Positions 1 through 8,552 of a stretch of DNA of 39,617 nucleotides are shown here, in pieces; position 1 is the stretch's first letter; each line of letters opens with the position of its first letter. A model generated the notes under the pieces. It did not search any database. It was not told the DNA's origin and was given only the letters and a program-made list of their open reading frames with translations. The stretch lies in contig NZ_JAHLEM010000061.1 in the NCBI RefSeq assembly GCF_018883605.1, positions 1 through 39,617 on the forward strand. The letters are read 5' to 3'. Both the position numbers and the translations under genes were made by a program. The stretch is from Streptomyces niphimycinicus (GTDB lineage Bacteria > Actinomycetota > Actinomycetes > Streptomycetales > Streptomycetaceae).

Positions 1-156
1 CAGGTGGGTGGCCCTGGACTTGGCGACGCATTCGTTCCAGATCCACCGGCACCGGTCCCATTCCGCCAGCAGCGTCGTACGGGCGGTGGACGACACGCGA
101 AGCCGGTACGTATACCGGGCGTGCCCGGCCTCGTCGGCTTCACTTGGCGTCATCAT
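1..156 (-). CDS. TnpB-like RNA-guided nuclease, N-terminal part (runs off the window)
   Basis: The reverse complement from the ATG at 156 (or the in-frame ATG at 153) is open to base 1, giving 52 residues. After a short leader, they follow the pattern of the TnpB/OrfB N-terminal helix-turn-helix: a YTYRLRVSS strand, then ARTTLLAEWDRCRWIWNEC, which matches the conserved segment around the W-N-x-C position of IS200/IS605 accessory proteins. TnpB proteins are guide-RNA-directed DNA nucleases that help retain these transposons. The RuvC and zinc-finger parts would lie outside the window, so nothing can be said about whether the gene is intact. It is not closely similar to the second tnpB in this window (27347-33934), so it is a separate lineage. 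The family call is fairly secure; function is inferred. Confidence 0.7.
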   Translation of the reverse strand, partial: MMTPSEADEAGHARYTYRLRVSSTARTTLLAEWDRCRWIWNECVAKSRATHL

Positions 157-410
157 GTCGCCAACGTAGCGTCACGGTTCGTTTCTCACGCCGCATCCCG
201 GCAGACCTACCCGAACGGGTGACCGACCAAGCCGCTGCCGACCGGCGGTCCCTCAACTCCGGGAGCCTTCACCTCCTGGAGGTCGCCCTCAGCTCTCCCG
301 TGGTGGGCGCCCGATCGCCCAGCGGGAATCCGGCTTCTCCTGTCCCGCTACGCGCGACACCGGTTCCTTCCCGGCCTGAAGGCTGGGGCATCCTCCGGGA
401 ATCCTGGTGA
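157..410. other. Non-coding flank of the TnpB gene with hairpin
   Basis: No convincing gene on either strand. A hairpin at about 371-381 (left arm CCGGCCT) and 382-388 (right arm AGGCTGG), inside a C/G-rich stretch, resembles the subterminal hairpins of IS200/IS605-family ends. The coding trace of the next gene begins at 411, immediately after an in-frame stop at 408-410, so the transposon end may lie near 400-410. This boundary is inference; the outer end of the element is not in the window. Confidence 0.35.
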
Positions 411-1143
411 TGTTCGAGGGCCTACCGCTCGCTCCCGGTCAACGCGGTGATGACCCTCGCGGGACAGAGCACGCTCGCCCCGCGCTGCTGGGCCGACTAC
501 GCCGACCTCGTCGTGGACCTCCCCCTGGTCCCGTTCACAGAGGCGGGGCCCGGCAGTTGCTGACGGCCAAGTGCGTGGCCGACGAGCAGGTGATCGAGGT
601 CGCCCTCCGCCTTACCGGCGGGACGCGAAGGCCGCCCTCGCCGATCTGGACCGGGTGCTCGGGCTCCGCCCCGACAGCTCGCTCGCGCTGGAGTCCAGGG
701 CCAGATGCCACCGCCTGGCGGGCCGGTACGCCGAGGCCGCCGCGGACATCGCACGGGCGGCGGCCCTGGCGGACCAGGACCTCGACCTCGCCTTCGAGTA
801 CGCGATGCTGGTGAGCGGCATGGCCGGTCTCGTCGAGGCGCGCGGGCCGTGGGCCGCTTTCGAAGCGCTCCTGGAGGAGCACGGCGGCCAATGGGACGCA
901 CAGGCCCGGGTGGCCGCCCCGATCATCAGCAGGGCCGCCCTCGGGGACGGGGCCGGGGCGCAGCGTCTCGTGGCGGAGCTGGCCGCCACCCGGCCGTACT
1001 GGCAGGTCGTCGACGACGCCGTGCGCGCCCTGGACGAGCTCGCCCCGATACCCGGGCCGGATCCCGCCCTGCTCGCCGCCCTCCGCGCGCCGCTCACCGA
1101 GCTTCGCACGGCCCTGGAGCCCGGACCGGCGGCGCTCGGATAA
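411..1143 (+). pseudogene. Decayed TPR-repeat protein gene
   Basis: Three overlapping reading frames each show protein-like sequence in turn. Residues such as AYRSLPVNAVMTLAGQST lie in the frame ending at the stop 561-563. LLTAKCVADEQVIEVALRL lies in a second frame around 550-615. The third frame runs from about 610 to the stop at 1143. The last part contains a recognisable tetratricopeptide-type helix pair (AALADLDRVLGLRPDSS, then ARCHRLAGRYAEAAADI) and a helical Ala-rich C terminus. The simplest reading is one TPR gene whose 5' end was lost to the neighbouring transposon insertion and which then gained frameshifts. A shorter functional ORF starting at GTG 571 cannot be excluded. The family is assigned only from the helix-repeat pattern. 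Confidence 0.5.
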
Positions 1144-1325
1144 CGGCTCGGAGCGCATACGACATTCGGTGAGGGAATTCGCATTTTCGGAATGCGTCCA
1201 TCCGTCGTCTTCTCCGTGATGACGCCTTCACATTCCTCGGCGGCCAAGAGGCGATCATTCGATGTCCATTACAGTTCAAAGACAGTTCAGGGCCATTCAC
1301 GCAGCGAAGAAAAGAGGCATAGGTC

Positions 1326-2450
1326 GTGACCGCAACCGCCAGCGCAGCGACCGGCGTATGGGGCCGCGCCGAACAGCAGGACTTCCGCAGCCGGGTGCGC
1401 GGCTGTCTGCTCGGCGGGGCCATCGGGGACGCGCTGGGGGCGGCCGTCGAGTTCGCCTCGCTGGACGAGATCAGGGCGGCGCACGGAGCCGAGGGCGTGA
1501 CGGACTTCCTGCCCGCCTATGGCGGTCGTGGACGGGTCACCGACGACACCCAGATGACCCTGTTCACGGTGGACGGGCTGATACGGGCGCAGGTGCGCCG
1601 CGACACGGGAGCCTGGCATCCGCCCACCGACATCCACTCCGCACACCGCCGCTGGTACTCCACCCAGCGCGACTGGGGCCCCGATGAGCGCCGTAAGGAC
1701 GCCGGCTGGCTGGCCCGCGAGGAGTGGCTGTACGCCCAGCGCTCCCCGGGCCGGGCCTGTATCACCGCGCTCGCCGACGACACCATGGGCACCCTGGAGG
1801 CGCCCAAGAACCCCGACTCCAAGGGATGCGGCGCCGTGATGCGCTCCGCCCCCTTCGGACTGCTGGTGGGCTGGGAGCCGCAGTTGGTCTTCCAACTGGC
1901 CATCGAATGCGCGGCGCAGACCCACGGCCACCCGACCGGCTATCTCGCGGCCGGTGCCTTCGCCCTCATCGTGCACGGCCTCGCGCGCGGCGAGGCGCTG
2001 GACGGAGCCGTCCAGCGCGCCCTCGCCCATCTGGCCACCCGCCCCGGCCACGAGGAGACCACCAACGCGCTGCGGTACGCGCTGGGCGCCGTACGGCAGG
2101 GCCTGCCGACCCCCGAGCGCGTCGCGTCCCTGGGCCAGGGCTGGACCGGCGAGGAGGCCCTGGCGATGGGCCTGTACTGCGCGCTGGTCGCCGAGGACGT
2201 CCGCCATGGGCTGCTGCTCGCGGTCAACCACGGCGGGGACAGCGACTCCACGGCGGCCATCTGCGGCAATCTGCTGGGCGCGCTGCACGGCGAGACGGCG
2301 CTGCCGCCCGCCTGGCTGGCGGAGGTCGAGGGGCGCGGCACGATCCTGGAGCTGGCCGACGACTTCGCCATGGAGATGACCCAGGGCCCCGCGCTGCACG
2401 GCCCGGGCAGCTCCTCCCCGGCCTGGCTCACCCGCTACCCGCGCGCGTAG
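1326..2450 (+). CDS. ADP-ribosylglycohydrolase family protein (DraG-like)
   Basis: Predicted to remove ADP-ribose from protein or nucleic-acid targets, or to act on related ADP-ribose compounds, in the cytoplasm. The 374 residues fit a single ADP-ribosylglycohydrolase domain. The N-terminal GGAIGDALG motif is at residues 30-38, the metal-binding TDDTQM at 72-77, a CGAVMRSAPFGLL core segment follows, and the C-terminal GGDSDST metal site is at 303-309. All the acidic residues expected for the di-magnesium centre are visible, so it is probably active. The GTG start at 1326 opens a frame in which motif one falls at the usual distance from the N terminus. It is convergent with the next gene, and the two stop ends overlap by about 16 bp. 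The specific substrate cannot be read from the sequence. Confidence 0.9.
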   Translation: MTATASAATGVWGRAEQQDFRSRVRGCLLGGAIGDALGAAVEFASLDEIRAAHGAEGVTDFLPAYGGRGRVTDDTQMTLFTVDGLIRAQVRRDTGAWHPPTDIHSAHRRWYSTQRDWGPDERRKDAGWLAREEWLYAQRSPGRACITALADDTMGTLEAPKNPDSKGCGAVMRSAPFGLLVGWEPQLVFQLAIECAAQTHGHPTGYLAAGAFALIVHGLARGEALDGAVQRALAHLATRPGHEETTNALRYALGAVRQGLPTPERVASLGQGWTGEEALAMGLYCALVAEDVRHGLLLAVNHGGDSDSTAAICGNLLGALHGETALPPAWLAEVEGRGTILELADDFAMEMTQGPALHGPGSSSPAWLTRYPRA

Positions 2451-3859
2451 GTCCGTTCCGGCCGCCGCCGCGCCGCATCCGTACCGGCGGTGGCCGGCTG
2501 CGGCCGTACGGTCCCGCTCCCCTCCCATGGGCGCCTTACGGCGCGCAGGGTCAGATACCCGGCCACGGCCAGGAAGGCGATGCCGATCAGCGGGTAGACG
2601 GCGGTGAGGAGCATCTGGGCGGGGTTCTGGTGGAGTTCCACCCGGGTCGGCCTGCTGTGGGGCGCGTACCAGACCATGAAGGAGCAGAACAGCAGCCCGG
2701 TCACCACCGTCCAGGCCGTCCAGCCCGCCGTGCGCCGCCGCACCGCCTCCACCGCGAGCAGCAGGACCATCGGAACGGCCCACACCCAGTGGTGCGACCA
2801 GGAGACCGGGCTGACCATGAGGGCGGTCACGGCGCAGGTCAGGGCGGCCCAGGCGCGGGCGTTCGGCAGCCGGCCGTCGTCGGCGAGCTGGGCGGCGACC
2901 GCCGTGGCCAGGCCCACACAGCCCACCAGCGCGGCCGCCATGAGCCACCACGTGCCCGGGTCGGGGGTGTGCAGGATGCGGGCGAGGGCGCCCTTGAGGT
3001 TCTGGTTGCCCGCGCCCTCGACATCGCCGGGGCGGTCGGTCGCGAAGAGGACCTCGGTCCAGAAGCGCCGGGAGTCATGCGGCAGCGCCAGGGCCGAGAA
3101 CGCGACCGTAAGGGCGAAGGCGGCGGTCGCGACGGCCGCACGCCGCAGATGGTCGTTGAGGAAGCGGCGCCGGGGCGGCCCGCCGCCGGGCTCGGCCCGC
3201 CTCCGGGCCGCCCCGGCCGCCCGCAGCCGACGGAGGCCGAGGCAGAGTCCGGCGAGCCCCAGGAAGACCACGAAGAGCCCCGGGGTCAGCTTGATCCCGG
3301 TGGCGATGCCGGTCCCGGCCCCGGCCCAGCGGTGGCCCGCCCGGCGGGTCAGATCCCATAGCACCAGCGCCGTGATCAGCAGATTGATCTGCCCGTAGCG
3401 CAGGGTCGTCCACACCGGCTCACACCACACCGCCACGGCGGCCAGGGCCAGGACGGCGGCCGGTCGCGGCACCCGGACGGGCGGATCGATCAGCCGTAGC
3501 GACAGATGGGCCACCGCGACCATCAGGCCGAGGTTGACGGCCGTCCCGAAGGTCCGCAGGGCGCCCGTGCCCAGCACGGTGAGCGGGGTGAAGATCAGCG
3601 CCGCGAACGGCGGATAGGTATTGGGAAGATTGTGCTGAGTCGCCCGCATGTCATAAAGATCCTGGGCATTGCGTACGGTCCATCCCTCGGCGCGATAGAC
3701 CAGCAGATCGACCATCGTCACCTCGGCGGCCCGCTGTGCGATCCAGAACCCGGTGAAGGAGAGCAGGCAGAAGACCGCCGCACACAGCACCGGCCGGCGC
3801 AGTACGAAGGCGCGGGCCCGGTGGATCCGGGAGTCGGTGATCGTCTGTATGGCGGTCAC
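2435..3859 (-). CDS. GT87 / DUF2029 family polyprenyl-phosphomannose-dependent mannosyltransferase
   Basis: Predicted integral-membrane alpha-mannosyltransferase of the PimE-like GT87 family, which moves mannose from polyprenyl-phosphate mannose to envelope glycolipids or glycans on the outer face of the membrane. The 474-residue protein has about ten hydrophobic segments and the family hallmarks NTYPPFAALIFTPL, YGQINLLITALVLWDL and GTGIATGIKLTPGLF. An early acidic residue after the first membrane helix (in TMVDLLVYR) fits the GT-C catalytic position. I chose GTG 3859 because a GGAG lies six bases upstream and the first helix then begins near residue 20; the frame is open much further upstream, but that extension lacks conserved sequence. 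Acceptor substrate unknown. Confidence 0.82.
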   Translation of the reverse strand: MTAIQTITDSRIHRARAFVLRRPVLCAAVFCLLSFTGFWIAQRAAEVTMVDLLVYRAEGWTVRNAQDLYDMRATQHNLPNTYPPFAALIFTPLTVLGTGALRTFGTAVNLGLMVAVAHLSLRLIDPPVRVPRPAAVLALAAVAVWCEPVWTTLRYGQINLLITALVLWDLTRRAGHRWAGAGTGIATGIKLTPGLFVVFLGLAGLCLGLRRLRAAGAARRRAEPGGGPPRRRFLNDHLRRAAVATAAFALTVAFSALALPHDSRRFWTEVLFATDRPGDVEGAGNQNLKGALARILHTPDPGTWWLMAAALVGCVGLATAVAAQLADDGRLPNARAWAALTCAVTALMVSPVSWSHHWVWAVPMVLLLAVEAVRRRTAGWTAWTVVTGLLFCSFMVWYAPHSRPTRVELHQNPAQMLLTAVYPLIGIAFLAVAGYLTLRAVRRPWEGSGTVRPQPATAGTDAARRRPERTYARG

Positions 3860-4126
3860 GGGGGCTCCAGAGGTCCCCGGGGACCGTGGCTCGCTCGGGG
3901 CGGGGCGAGTCGGGCCCAGGGGTGGTGCGATCGATGGCGGTCGGCTCGGACGGCCGCCCATCGTACGTTCCGGATGTGGACGCCAGGTGGAGGAGAGGTT
4001 GCCTGGACAGCATGGATCTCCAGAACGCCACTCCCGCACCACATTCCACTTCTGCCCCGTCGCCGGGGCCGGGACGACCGTAAGGCGGCCGCTCCCCTCC
4101 AGGGCCGTTGGCCGTAAGGTGGGCCG

Positions 4127-4663
4127 GTGCCTGCCTCCACCGCCGTCATACGTGACGCCACCCACGCCGACCTGGGCGCCATCGCCGCGATCTTCAGCCA
4201 CTACGTCACCGAGACCGTCGTCACCTTCGAGGAGATCCCGCCCACCGTCGACGACTGGGCGCGGCGGCTGGCGGACCTGACCGACCGGGGCCTGCCGTTC
4301 CTGGTCGCCGAGGTCCCCGAGGGCACCGGCCGTACGGTCGCCGGATACGCCTACGCCGGGCCCTGGCGCCCCAAGCCCGCCTACCGCCGCACCGCCGAGA
4401 ACACCATCTACCTCGCCCCCGGCCGGACCGGCGCGGGGCTGGGGGCCGCGCTGCTCGGTGCCCTGCTCACCCGCTGCGCCGAGGCGGGCGTACGGCAGGT
4501 CGTCGCGGTCATCGCCGACTCCGGCAGCGACGCCTCGGCCGCCCTGCACCGGCGCTTCGGCTTCACCCCGGCGGGCAAGCTGGCCGGTGTCGGCCATAAG
4601 CACGGACGCTGGATCGACACCCACCTCATGCAGTGCGATCTGACGACCGGCGCGAACCCGTAG
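4127..4663 (+). CDS. GNAT N-acetyltransferase, phosphinothricin/methionine sulfoximine acetyltransferase type
   Basis: 178-residue single-domain GNAT enzyme. The strand GYAYAGPWRPKPAYRRTAE, the acetyl-CoA loop region GRTGAGLGAALL, VVAVIADSGSDAS and the end GHKHGRWIDTHLMQCDL line up with the PAT/Bar/MddA subfamily. That subfamily acetylates the amino group of phosphinothricin, methionine sulfoximine or similar amino acid analogues. It starts at GTG 4127. The gene stands alone between a divergent mannosyltransferase and a convergent symporter gene. PAT-like enzymes of housekeeping type are common in Streptomyces, so real resistance to phosphinothricin should not be assumed. Confidence 0.82.
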   Translation: MPASTAVIRDATHADLGAIAAIFSHYVTETVVTFEEIPPTVDDWARRLADLTDRGLPFLVAEVPEGTGRTVAGYAYAGPWRPKPAYRRTAENTIYLAPGRTGAGLGAALLGALLTRCAEAGVRQVVAVIADSGSDASAALHRRFGFTPAGKLAGVGHKHGRWIDTHLMQCDLTTGANP

Positions 4664-4675
4664 ATGGAACCGGGT

Positions 4676-4708
4676 CGCCGGTCACCCCGCGATGGGTGGT
4701 GACCGGCG
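4676..4708. terminator. Bidirectional terminator hairpin
   Basis: Eleven-base inverted arms, CGCCGGTCACC at 4676-4686 and its complement at 4698-4708, are separated by 11 bases. They lie between the convergent acetyltransferase (stop 4663) and symporter (stop 4739) genes. Confidence 0.7.
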
Positions 4709-4738
4709 GCCCGGATCGTGGCCGCCGTGCGGAGGGCG

Positions 4739-6310
4739 TCAGTCCGTGGCGCCCGCGACCGACTTCCGGCCGGTCGCGCCCTGCTCGGGCTCCGACAGTG
4801 CGGCGCTCGCCGAACCCGGCCCGTCGTCATCCGAGTTGAGCGAGGCGAGGATGGCATCGCGCTCCGGGGTGTCCTCCGGCTTGATGTAGCCGATGACGAT
4901 GAAGAGCACGAGCGAGACCGCGAGCGGGACGGAGATCTGGTACTCCAGGTTCACGCCTCCGTCGATCGCGTCGTTGATCGGGTAGTTGACCAGGTAGAAG
5001 GCGATCAGACCCATGGCCCAGCTCACCAGCGCCGCCGTCGGCCCCGACTTCCGGAAGGCGCGCAGCATGCCCAGCATCAGCGGGATCGCGATCGGCCCCA
5101 TCAGCCCGGCCACCCACTTGATCACCACGGTGATGATGTCGCCGAAGAAGTCCGAGTTGACCTGGGTGGCGATGCCCATGGACAGGGCCAGGAACAGCAG
5201 GGTGGTGTAGCGGGCCGCGAGCAGCCCGGTGCGGGAGGACCATTCCCGGACGGACTTGAAGATCGCGGGCATGATGTCCCGCGTCACCACCGCCGCGATC
5301 GCGTTGGCGTCCGAGGAGCACATCGCCATGGTGTGCGAGAAGAAGCCGACGATCACCAGCCCCAGCAGACCGTGCGGCAGCAGATGCTCGGCCATCTCGG
5401 CGTAGGAGTCGGCGGGCTTGTCCGTCTTGATGATCAGGGGCGCGACCCACATGGGGAAGAACAGGACCAGCGGCCAGACGAACCACAGGATGGCCGAAAG
5501 GCGGGCCGAGCGCTTGGCGGAGTGGGCGCTGTCGGTCGCCATATAGCGCTGCGCCTGGTTCCACATGCCGCCGTTGTACTCGAAGGTCTTGATGAAGAGG
5601 TAGGCGAGCAGGAAGATCAAGGTGTACGGGCCGACGGTGGGCTCGTGGTGGCTGCTGGGCAGGTCGTCCCAGACGGTCCAGAAGGTCGAGAAGCCGTCCA
5701 GCTCATTGAGCACCGCGATCAGCATCGCGATGCCCGCGATGAACTGGATGATGAACTGGCCGAGTTCGGTCAGCGCGTCCGCCCACAGCCCGCCCACCGT
5801 GCAGTAGATGGCGGTGACCACGCCCGTGATCAGGATGCCCTGGTTGAGCGAGACGCCGGTGAAGATGGACAACAGGGTGGCGATGGCCGCCCACTTGGCG
5901 CCCACGTCGACGATCTTCAACAGCACCCCGGACCAGGCCAGCGCCTGCTGGGTGGGGAGGTTGTAGCGGTTCTTCAGGTATTCGAGCGGCGAGGCCACCT
6001 TCAGCCTGCTGCGCACCCGGTTGAGGCGCGGAGCGAAGAGGCTGGCGCCGATCGCGATGCCGATGGCGATCGGGAAGGACCAGGTGACATAGGAAGTGAT
6101 GCCGTATTGGTAGGCGATGGCCGCGTATCCCGTGAACATCACCGCGCTGTAGCCGGACATGTGGTGCGAGATTCCGGACAGCCACCAGGGCATCTTGCCG
6201 CCGGCCGTGAAGAAGTCGCTGACGTTGTCCACGCGCTTGTGCGACCAGAGGCCGATGCCGACCATGACACCGAAGTAGCCGATCAGTACAACCCAGTCGA
6301 GACTGTTCAT
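4739..6310 (-). CDS. Sodium:solute symporter (SSS family) membrane protein
   Basis: 523-residue polytopic transporter of the SSS family, expected to use the sodium gradient to import a sugar, amino acid or organic anion. Features seen: about 13 hydrophobic segments, the N-terminal SDFFTAGGKMPWWLSGIS signature after helix 1, GYSAVMFTGYAA in helix 2, a GGLWADALTELGQFIIQF stretch, and a polar, acidic C-terminal tail. The ATG at 6310 is preceded by GGAGGGG. It is monocistronic, with a terminator on one side and a long intergenic region on the other. The transported substrate cannot be predicted; SSS subfamilies with this GGK and GGLWADALTELGQ signature have been given sugar or organic-acid roles. 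Confidence 0.88.
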   Translation of the reverse strand: MNSLDWVVLIGYFGVMVGIGLWSHKRVDNVSDFFTAGGKMPWWLSGISHHMSGYSAVMFTGYAAIAYQYGITSYVTWSFPIAIGIAIGASLFAPRLNRVRSRLKVASPLEYLKNRYNLPTQQALAWSGVLLKIVDVGAKWAAIATLLSIFTGVSLNQGILITGVVTAIYCTVGGLWADALTELGQFIIQFIAGIAMLIAVLNELDGFSTFWTVWDDLPSSHHEPTVGPYTLIFLLAYLFIKTFEYNGGMWNQAQRYMATDSAHSAKRSARLSAILWFVWPLVLFFPMWVAPLIIKTDKPADSYAEMAEHLLPHGLLGLVIVGFFSHTMAMCSSDANAIAAVVTRDIMPAIFKSVREWSSRTGLLAARYTTLLFLALSMGIATQVNSDFFGDIITVVIKWVAGLMGPIAIPLMLGMLRAFRKSGPTAALVSWAMGLIAFYLVNYPINDAIDGGVNLEYQISVPLAVSLVLFIVIGYIKPEDTPERDAILASLNSDDDGPGSASAALSEPEQGATGRKSVAGATD

Positions 6311-6623
6311 GTCCCCTCCAGGGGTCCGCCATATGAACGGGAGCGCACTTCGCCGCGACGTTCGTCATGGGCGGTTCCCCCGAGCGGGAGCGGGGTACTT
6401 CCGGGATTGAACCGCTCGCTCGGGTGACCGGTCAAGGGTTCTACGGGTCACGAGTGTGAACGCAGATCAGAAAGAAGAACGAATTTACTCTTTCTTGACC
6501 TGACGGGGCGTTGTCGTTCGCCTGTTCGTGAACCCACGATGATCGGGCACTTCGTCAGACGCACGCCCACCGAACGATGGGTCGTACGGGAGCGGGATCC
6601 CGAAAGGCCGGACAGGAGTCGCG
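6311..6623. other. Intergenic region upstream of the symporter, with an A/T-rich inverted repeat
   Basis: 313 bases with no gene. It holds an imperfect palindrome at 6463-6502, arms CAGATCAGAAAGAAG and CTCTTTCTTGACCTG, whose complements differ by one indel and two substitutions. It is markedly more A/T-rich than its surroundings. It lies 150 bp upstream of the symporter start and 120 bp downstream of the SDR stop, so it could be an operator or a terminator. Confidence 0.45.
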
Positions 6624-7406
6624 CTAACGCATCAGTTCACCGGCGTTCACCAGCAGCGACTGTCCGGTGATCGCCCGGGCCCGGTCGGAGGCCAGGAACA
6701 CCGCGGCCTCCGCCACATCCCCGTCCGTCGCCAGCTCGGGCAGGGCCATCCCATCCGTGAGCCGGGCCAGCACCTCGGCCTCGCTCACCCCTTCGGTCTG
6801 TGCCGTGAAGGCCACATACGCGCGCACCGGCGGCCCCCACATCCAGCCGGGCTGCACGGTGTTGACCCGTATCCGGTGCGGACCCAGCTCGCGCGCCAGC
6901 GCGTACATGGTGGAGGTCAGCGCGCCCTTGGAGGCGGCGTACGCGGTCTGGCGCACCTTGGTGGGGGCGGCGGACGACGACTGGGTGCCGATCAGCACCA
7001 CCGAGCCGCCGTTCCGTTTGAGCGCGGGCAGACAGGCGCGGGTCATCCGCAGCGTCCCGAAGAGATTGATGTCCACCACCTGGGCCCAGGACGTGAAGTC
7101 GGCGTCCTCCAGCCCGCCGAAGTGGCTGTCCAGCGCGGCCACATGGACGACGGCGTCGATCCGGCCGAAGCGGTCCAGGGCGAGCGCGGCGAGGGCCTCG
7201 CACTGCTCCTCGTCCGCGATATCGGTCGGCCGCCAGGCGGTGCGCTCACCGCCCGGATCGACCTCCTCCGCCACCTTCGGCAGCCGCTCCTCGGTCCGCG
7301 CCCCCATCACCACCCGCGCCCCGTCCCGGACGCACGCGGCCACCACCCGGGCCCCCAGCCCGGGCCCGACCCCGGAGACGACGACGGTCCTGTCCTCCAG
7401 CGGCAT
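6624..7406 (-). CDS. SDR-family NAD(P)-dependent oxidoreductase
   Basis: 260-residue classical short-chain dehydrogenase/reductase. It has the cofactor-binding glycine motif SGVGPGLG at residues 11-18, the NAG-like VHVAALD segment, a catalytic Ser region in GTQSSSAAP, the YAASK motif with Tyr156 and Lys160, and a PGWMWGPP loop after the catalytic site. An Arg at the end of the second strand (GARTEERL) suggests NADP preference. The ATG at 7406 has a GGGAGG ribosome binding site. It is divergent from the gene at 7592 with a palindromic operator-like site between them, so the two are probably co-regulated in a catabolic or biosynthetic step. Substrate unknown. Confidence 0.88.
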   Translation of the reverse strand: MPLEDRTVVVSGVGPGLGARVVAACVRDGARVVMGARTEERLPKVAEEVDPGGERTAWRPTDIADEEQCEALAALALDRFGRIDAVVHVAALDSHFGGLEDADFTSWAQVVDINLFGTLRMTRACLPALKRNGGSVVLIGTQSSSAAPTKVRQTAYAASKGALTSTMYALARELGPHRIRVNTVQPGWMWGPPVRAYVAFTAQTEGVSEAEVLARLTDGMALPELATDGDVAEAAVFLASDRARAITGQSLLVNAGELMR

Positions 7407-7424
7407 GGCGGCACCTCCCGTATC

Positions 7425-7438
7425 CGGCGTCGCGTCAG
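7425..7438. promoter_or_regulatory. Degenerate second copy of the TGACG/CGTCA site
   Basis: The half GTCGCGTCAG found in the palindrome at 7562-7576 is repeated here, 19 bp upstream of the SDR start. The other half-site is degenerate (CGCC instead of CGTCA on the complementary reading). It may be a weaker binding site for the same regulator. Confidence 0.35.
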
Positions 7439-7561
7439 ATTAGGGGTGCGGCCCGCAGATGGCCAGAGCGCGGCAGTGGTTGGGCTCCGGCGGAAGGCCA
7501 GTCCCGGCCGTGTCTCCGCCGTCCGATTCCGCGCACTTGATACGGACGTCCCCCTCCCCAA

Positions 7562-7576
7562 CTGACGTCGCGTCAG
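7562..7576. promoter_or_regulatory. Perfect palindromic operator CTGACGtcgCGTCAG
   Basis: Six-base perfect arms with a 3-base spacer, 15 bp upstream of the ATG at 7592 and inside the divergent region with the SDR gene. The size and position fit a dimeric TetR- or MarR-type repressor. No regulator gene is adjacent, so the binder is unknown. Confidence 0.55.
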
Positions 7577-7591
7577 CTAAACCTGGGGGGC

Positions 7592-8419
7592 ATGACAAGC
7601 GACGCGTACGCGGAACTGGCCTCCGTCGGCCCGTACGGAGTGCGCCCGGGGCATGCCCTGATCACGATGGTCGAGCCGCATCCGGGCCATGAGTACGCCT
7701 ACAACCGCTGGTACGAGGACGACCACTTCATCGCGGGCGCCATGGCCATGCCGTGGATCTACGCGGGCCGCCGCTGGGTCGCCACCCGCGAACTGCAACT
7801 GCTGCGCTATCCGGAGAAGTCGGCGATCGCCCGGCCGGTCACCGCCGGCTGCTACCTCTCCGTCTACTGGCTCACCGAGGGGCGCTACGCGGACCATATG
7901 CGGTGGACGGTCGGGATCAACAAGCGGCTGCTCCGGGACGGGCGGGTCTACCAGGACCGTACGCATGTCTTCACCGCCTTCCAGGACCACGAGGCCACCG
8001 TCTACCGGGACGGGGCGGCCGGTCCGCGCGATCACCACGCGCTGGACCACCCCTATGCCGGGCTGGCGCTGGAGGTGATCGAGGCCGAGAGCCCGGAGCA
8101 GCGGGAGGAACTGCTCACCTGGCTCCGGTCCAGACATCTGCCGCGCCGGCTCGCGGGCTCGCCCGCCGCGATGGTCACGGTGTTCCGGCCGACCCCGCTG
8201 CCGTCGGACCGGATGGCGTATGTGAAGCAGGTCGAGGGAGTCGACACCCGGCTGACCCTGCTCTGGTTCCTCCAGTCCGATCCCCGGGAATGCTGGGAGC
8301 GCTGTTTCATCGGTCTCGACGCCGAGGTGGCCGATGCCGGTCTCGGCCGGGTGGAATTCATGGCGCCGTTCATTCCGACGATTCCCGGTACGGACCAATA
8401 CGTGGCAGAACTCCGCTGA
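7592..8419 (+). CDS. Conserved protein of unknown function, probable dimeric alpha-beta barrel (two halves)
   Basis: 275 residues with no motif I can tie to a known enzyme. Two halves each look like a short alpha-beta unit: ALITMVEPHPGHEYAYNRWY near residue 22, with a W-Y-x-D-D-H segment, and a second beginning around AMVTVFRPTPLP. This recalls two-copy ferredoxin-like dimeric alpha-beta barrel proteins such as EthD or stress-barrel families. Histidine and aspartate residues in YEDDHF could form an active site. It is divergent from an SDR oxidoreductase and shares its operator region, so a joint role in oxidising or isomerising a small molecule is plausible. ATG 7592 follows a run of six G. 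Fold assignment is inference. Confidence 0.6.
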   Translation: MTSDAYAELASVGPYGVRPGHALITMVEPHPGHEYAYNRWYEDDHFIAGAMAMPWIYAGRRWVATRELQLLRYPEKSAIARPVTAGCYLSVYWLTEGRYADHMRWTVGINKRLLRDGRVYQDRTHVFTAFQDHEATVYRDGAAGPRDHHALDHPYAGLALEVIEAESPEQREELLTWLRSRHLPRRLAGSPAAMVTVFRPTPLPSDRMAYVKQVEGVDTRLTLLWFLQSDPRECWERCFIGLDAEVADAGLGRVEFMAPFIPTIPGTDQYVAELR

Positions 8420-8452
8420 AGCGGCGACGCGGGAATGCCCCGGAAACGCCCG

Positions 8453-8492
8453 GAGCCCTCTCGGCAGGGACGGCGACCGGTCGAGAGGGCTC
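8453..8492. terminator. Terminator hairpin downstream of the 7592 gene
   Basis: GAGCCCTCTCG and its exact complement CGAGAGGGCTC flank an 18-base loop, 33 bp after the stop of the 7592-8419 gene. Confidence 0.7.
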
Positions 8493-8518
8493 GGTTACAG
8501 GCTTGCGGCCCTGTGCCG

Positions 8519-8540
8519 CCGACCGCGCTGCCGCGGTCGG
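8519..8540. terminator. Terminator hairpin downstream of the DUF397 gene
   Basis: A perfect 9-bp stem, CCGACCGCG with loop CTGC and its complement, lies 12 bp beyond the stop of the minus-strand DUF397 gene. Together with the hairpin at 8453-8492 it separates the two convergent genes. Confidence 0.7.
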
Positions 8541-8552
8541 GTGCCAGGTCAA

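Noticed and set aside
2435..4624. Long N-terminal extension of the mannosyltransferase frame
   Set aside because: The extra 255 residues are Gly/Arg-rich with no conserved motif. GTG 3859 with GGAG upstream fits the first membrane helix.
4127..4663. Confirmed phosphinothricin resistance gene
   Set aside because: Only subfamily similarity is visible; chromosomal relatives often have other substrates.
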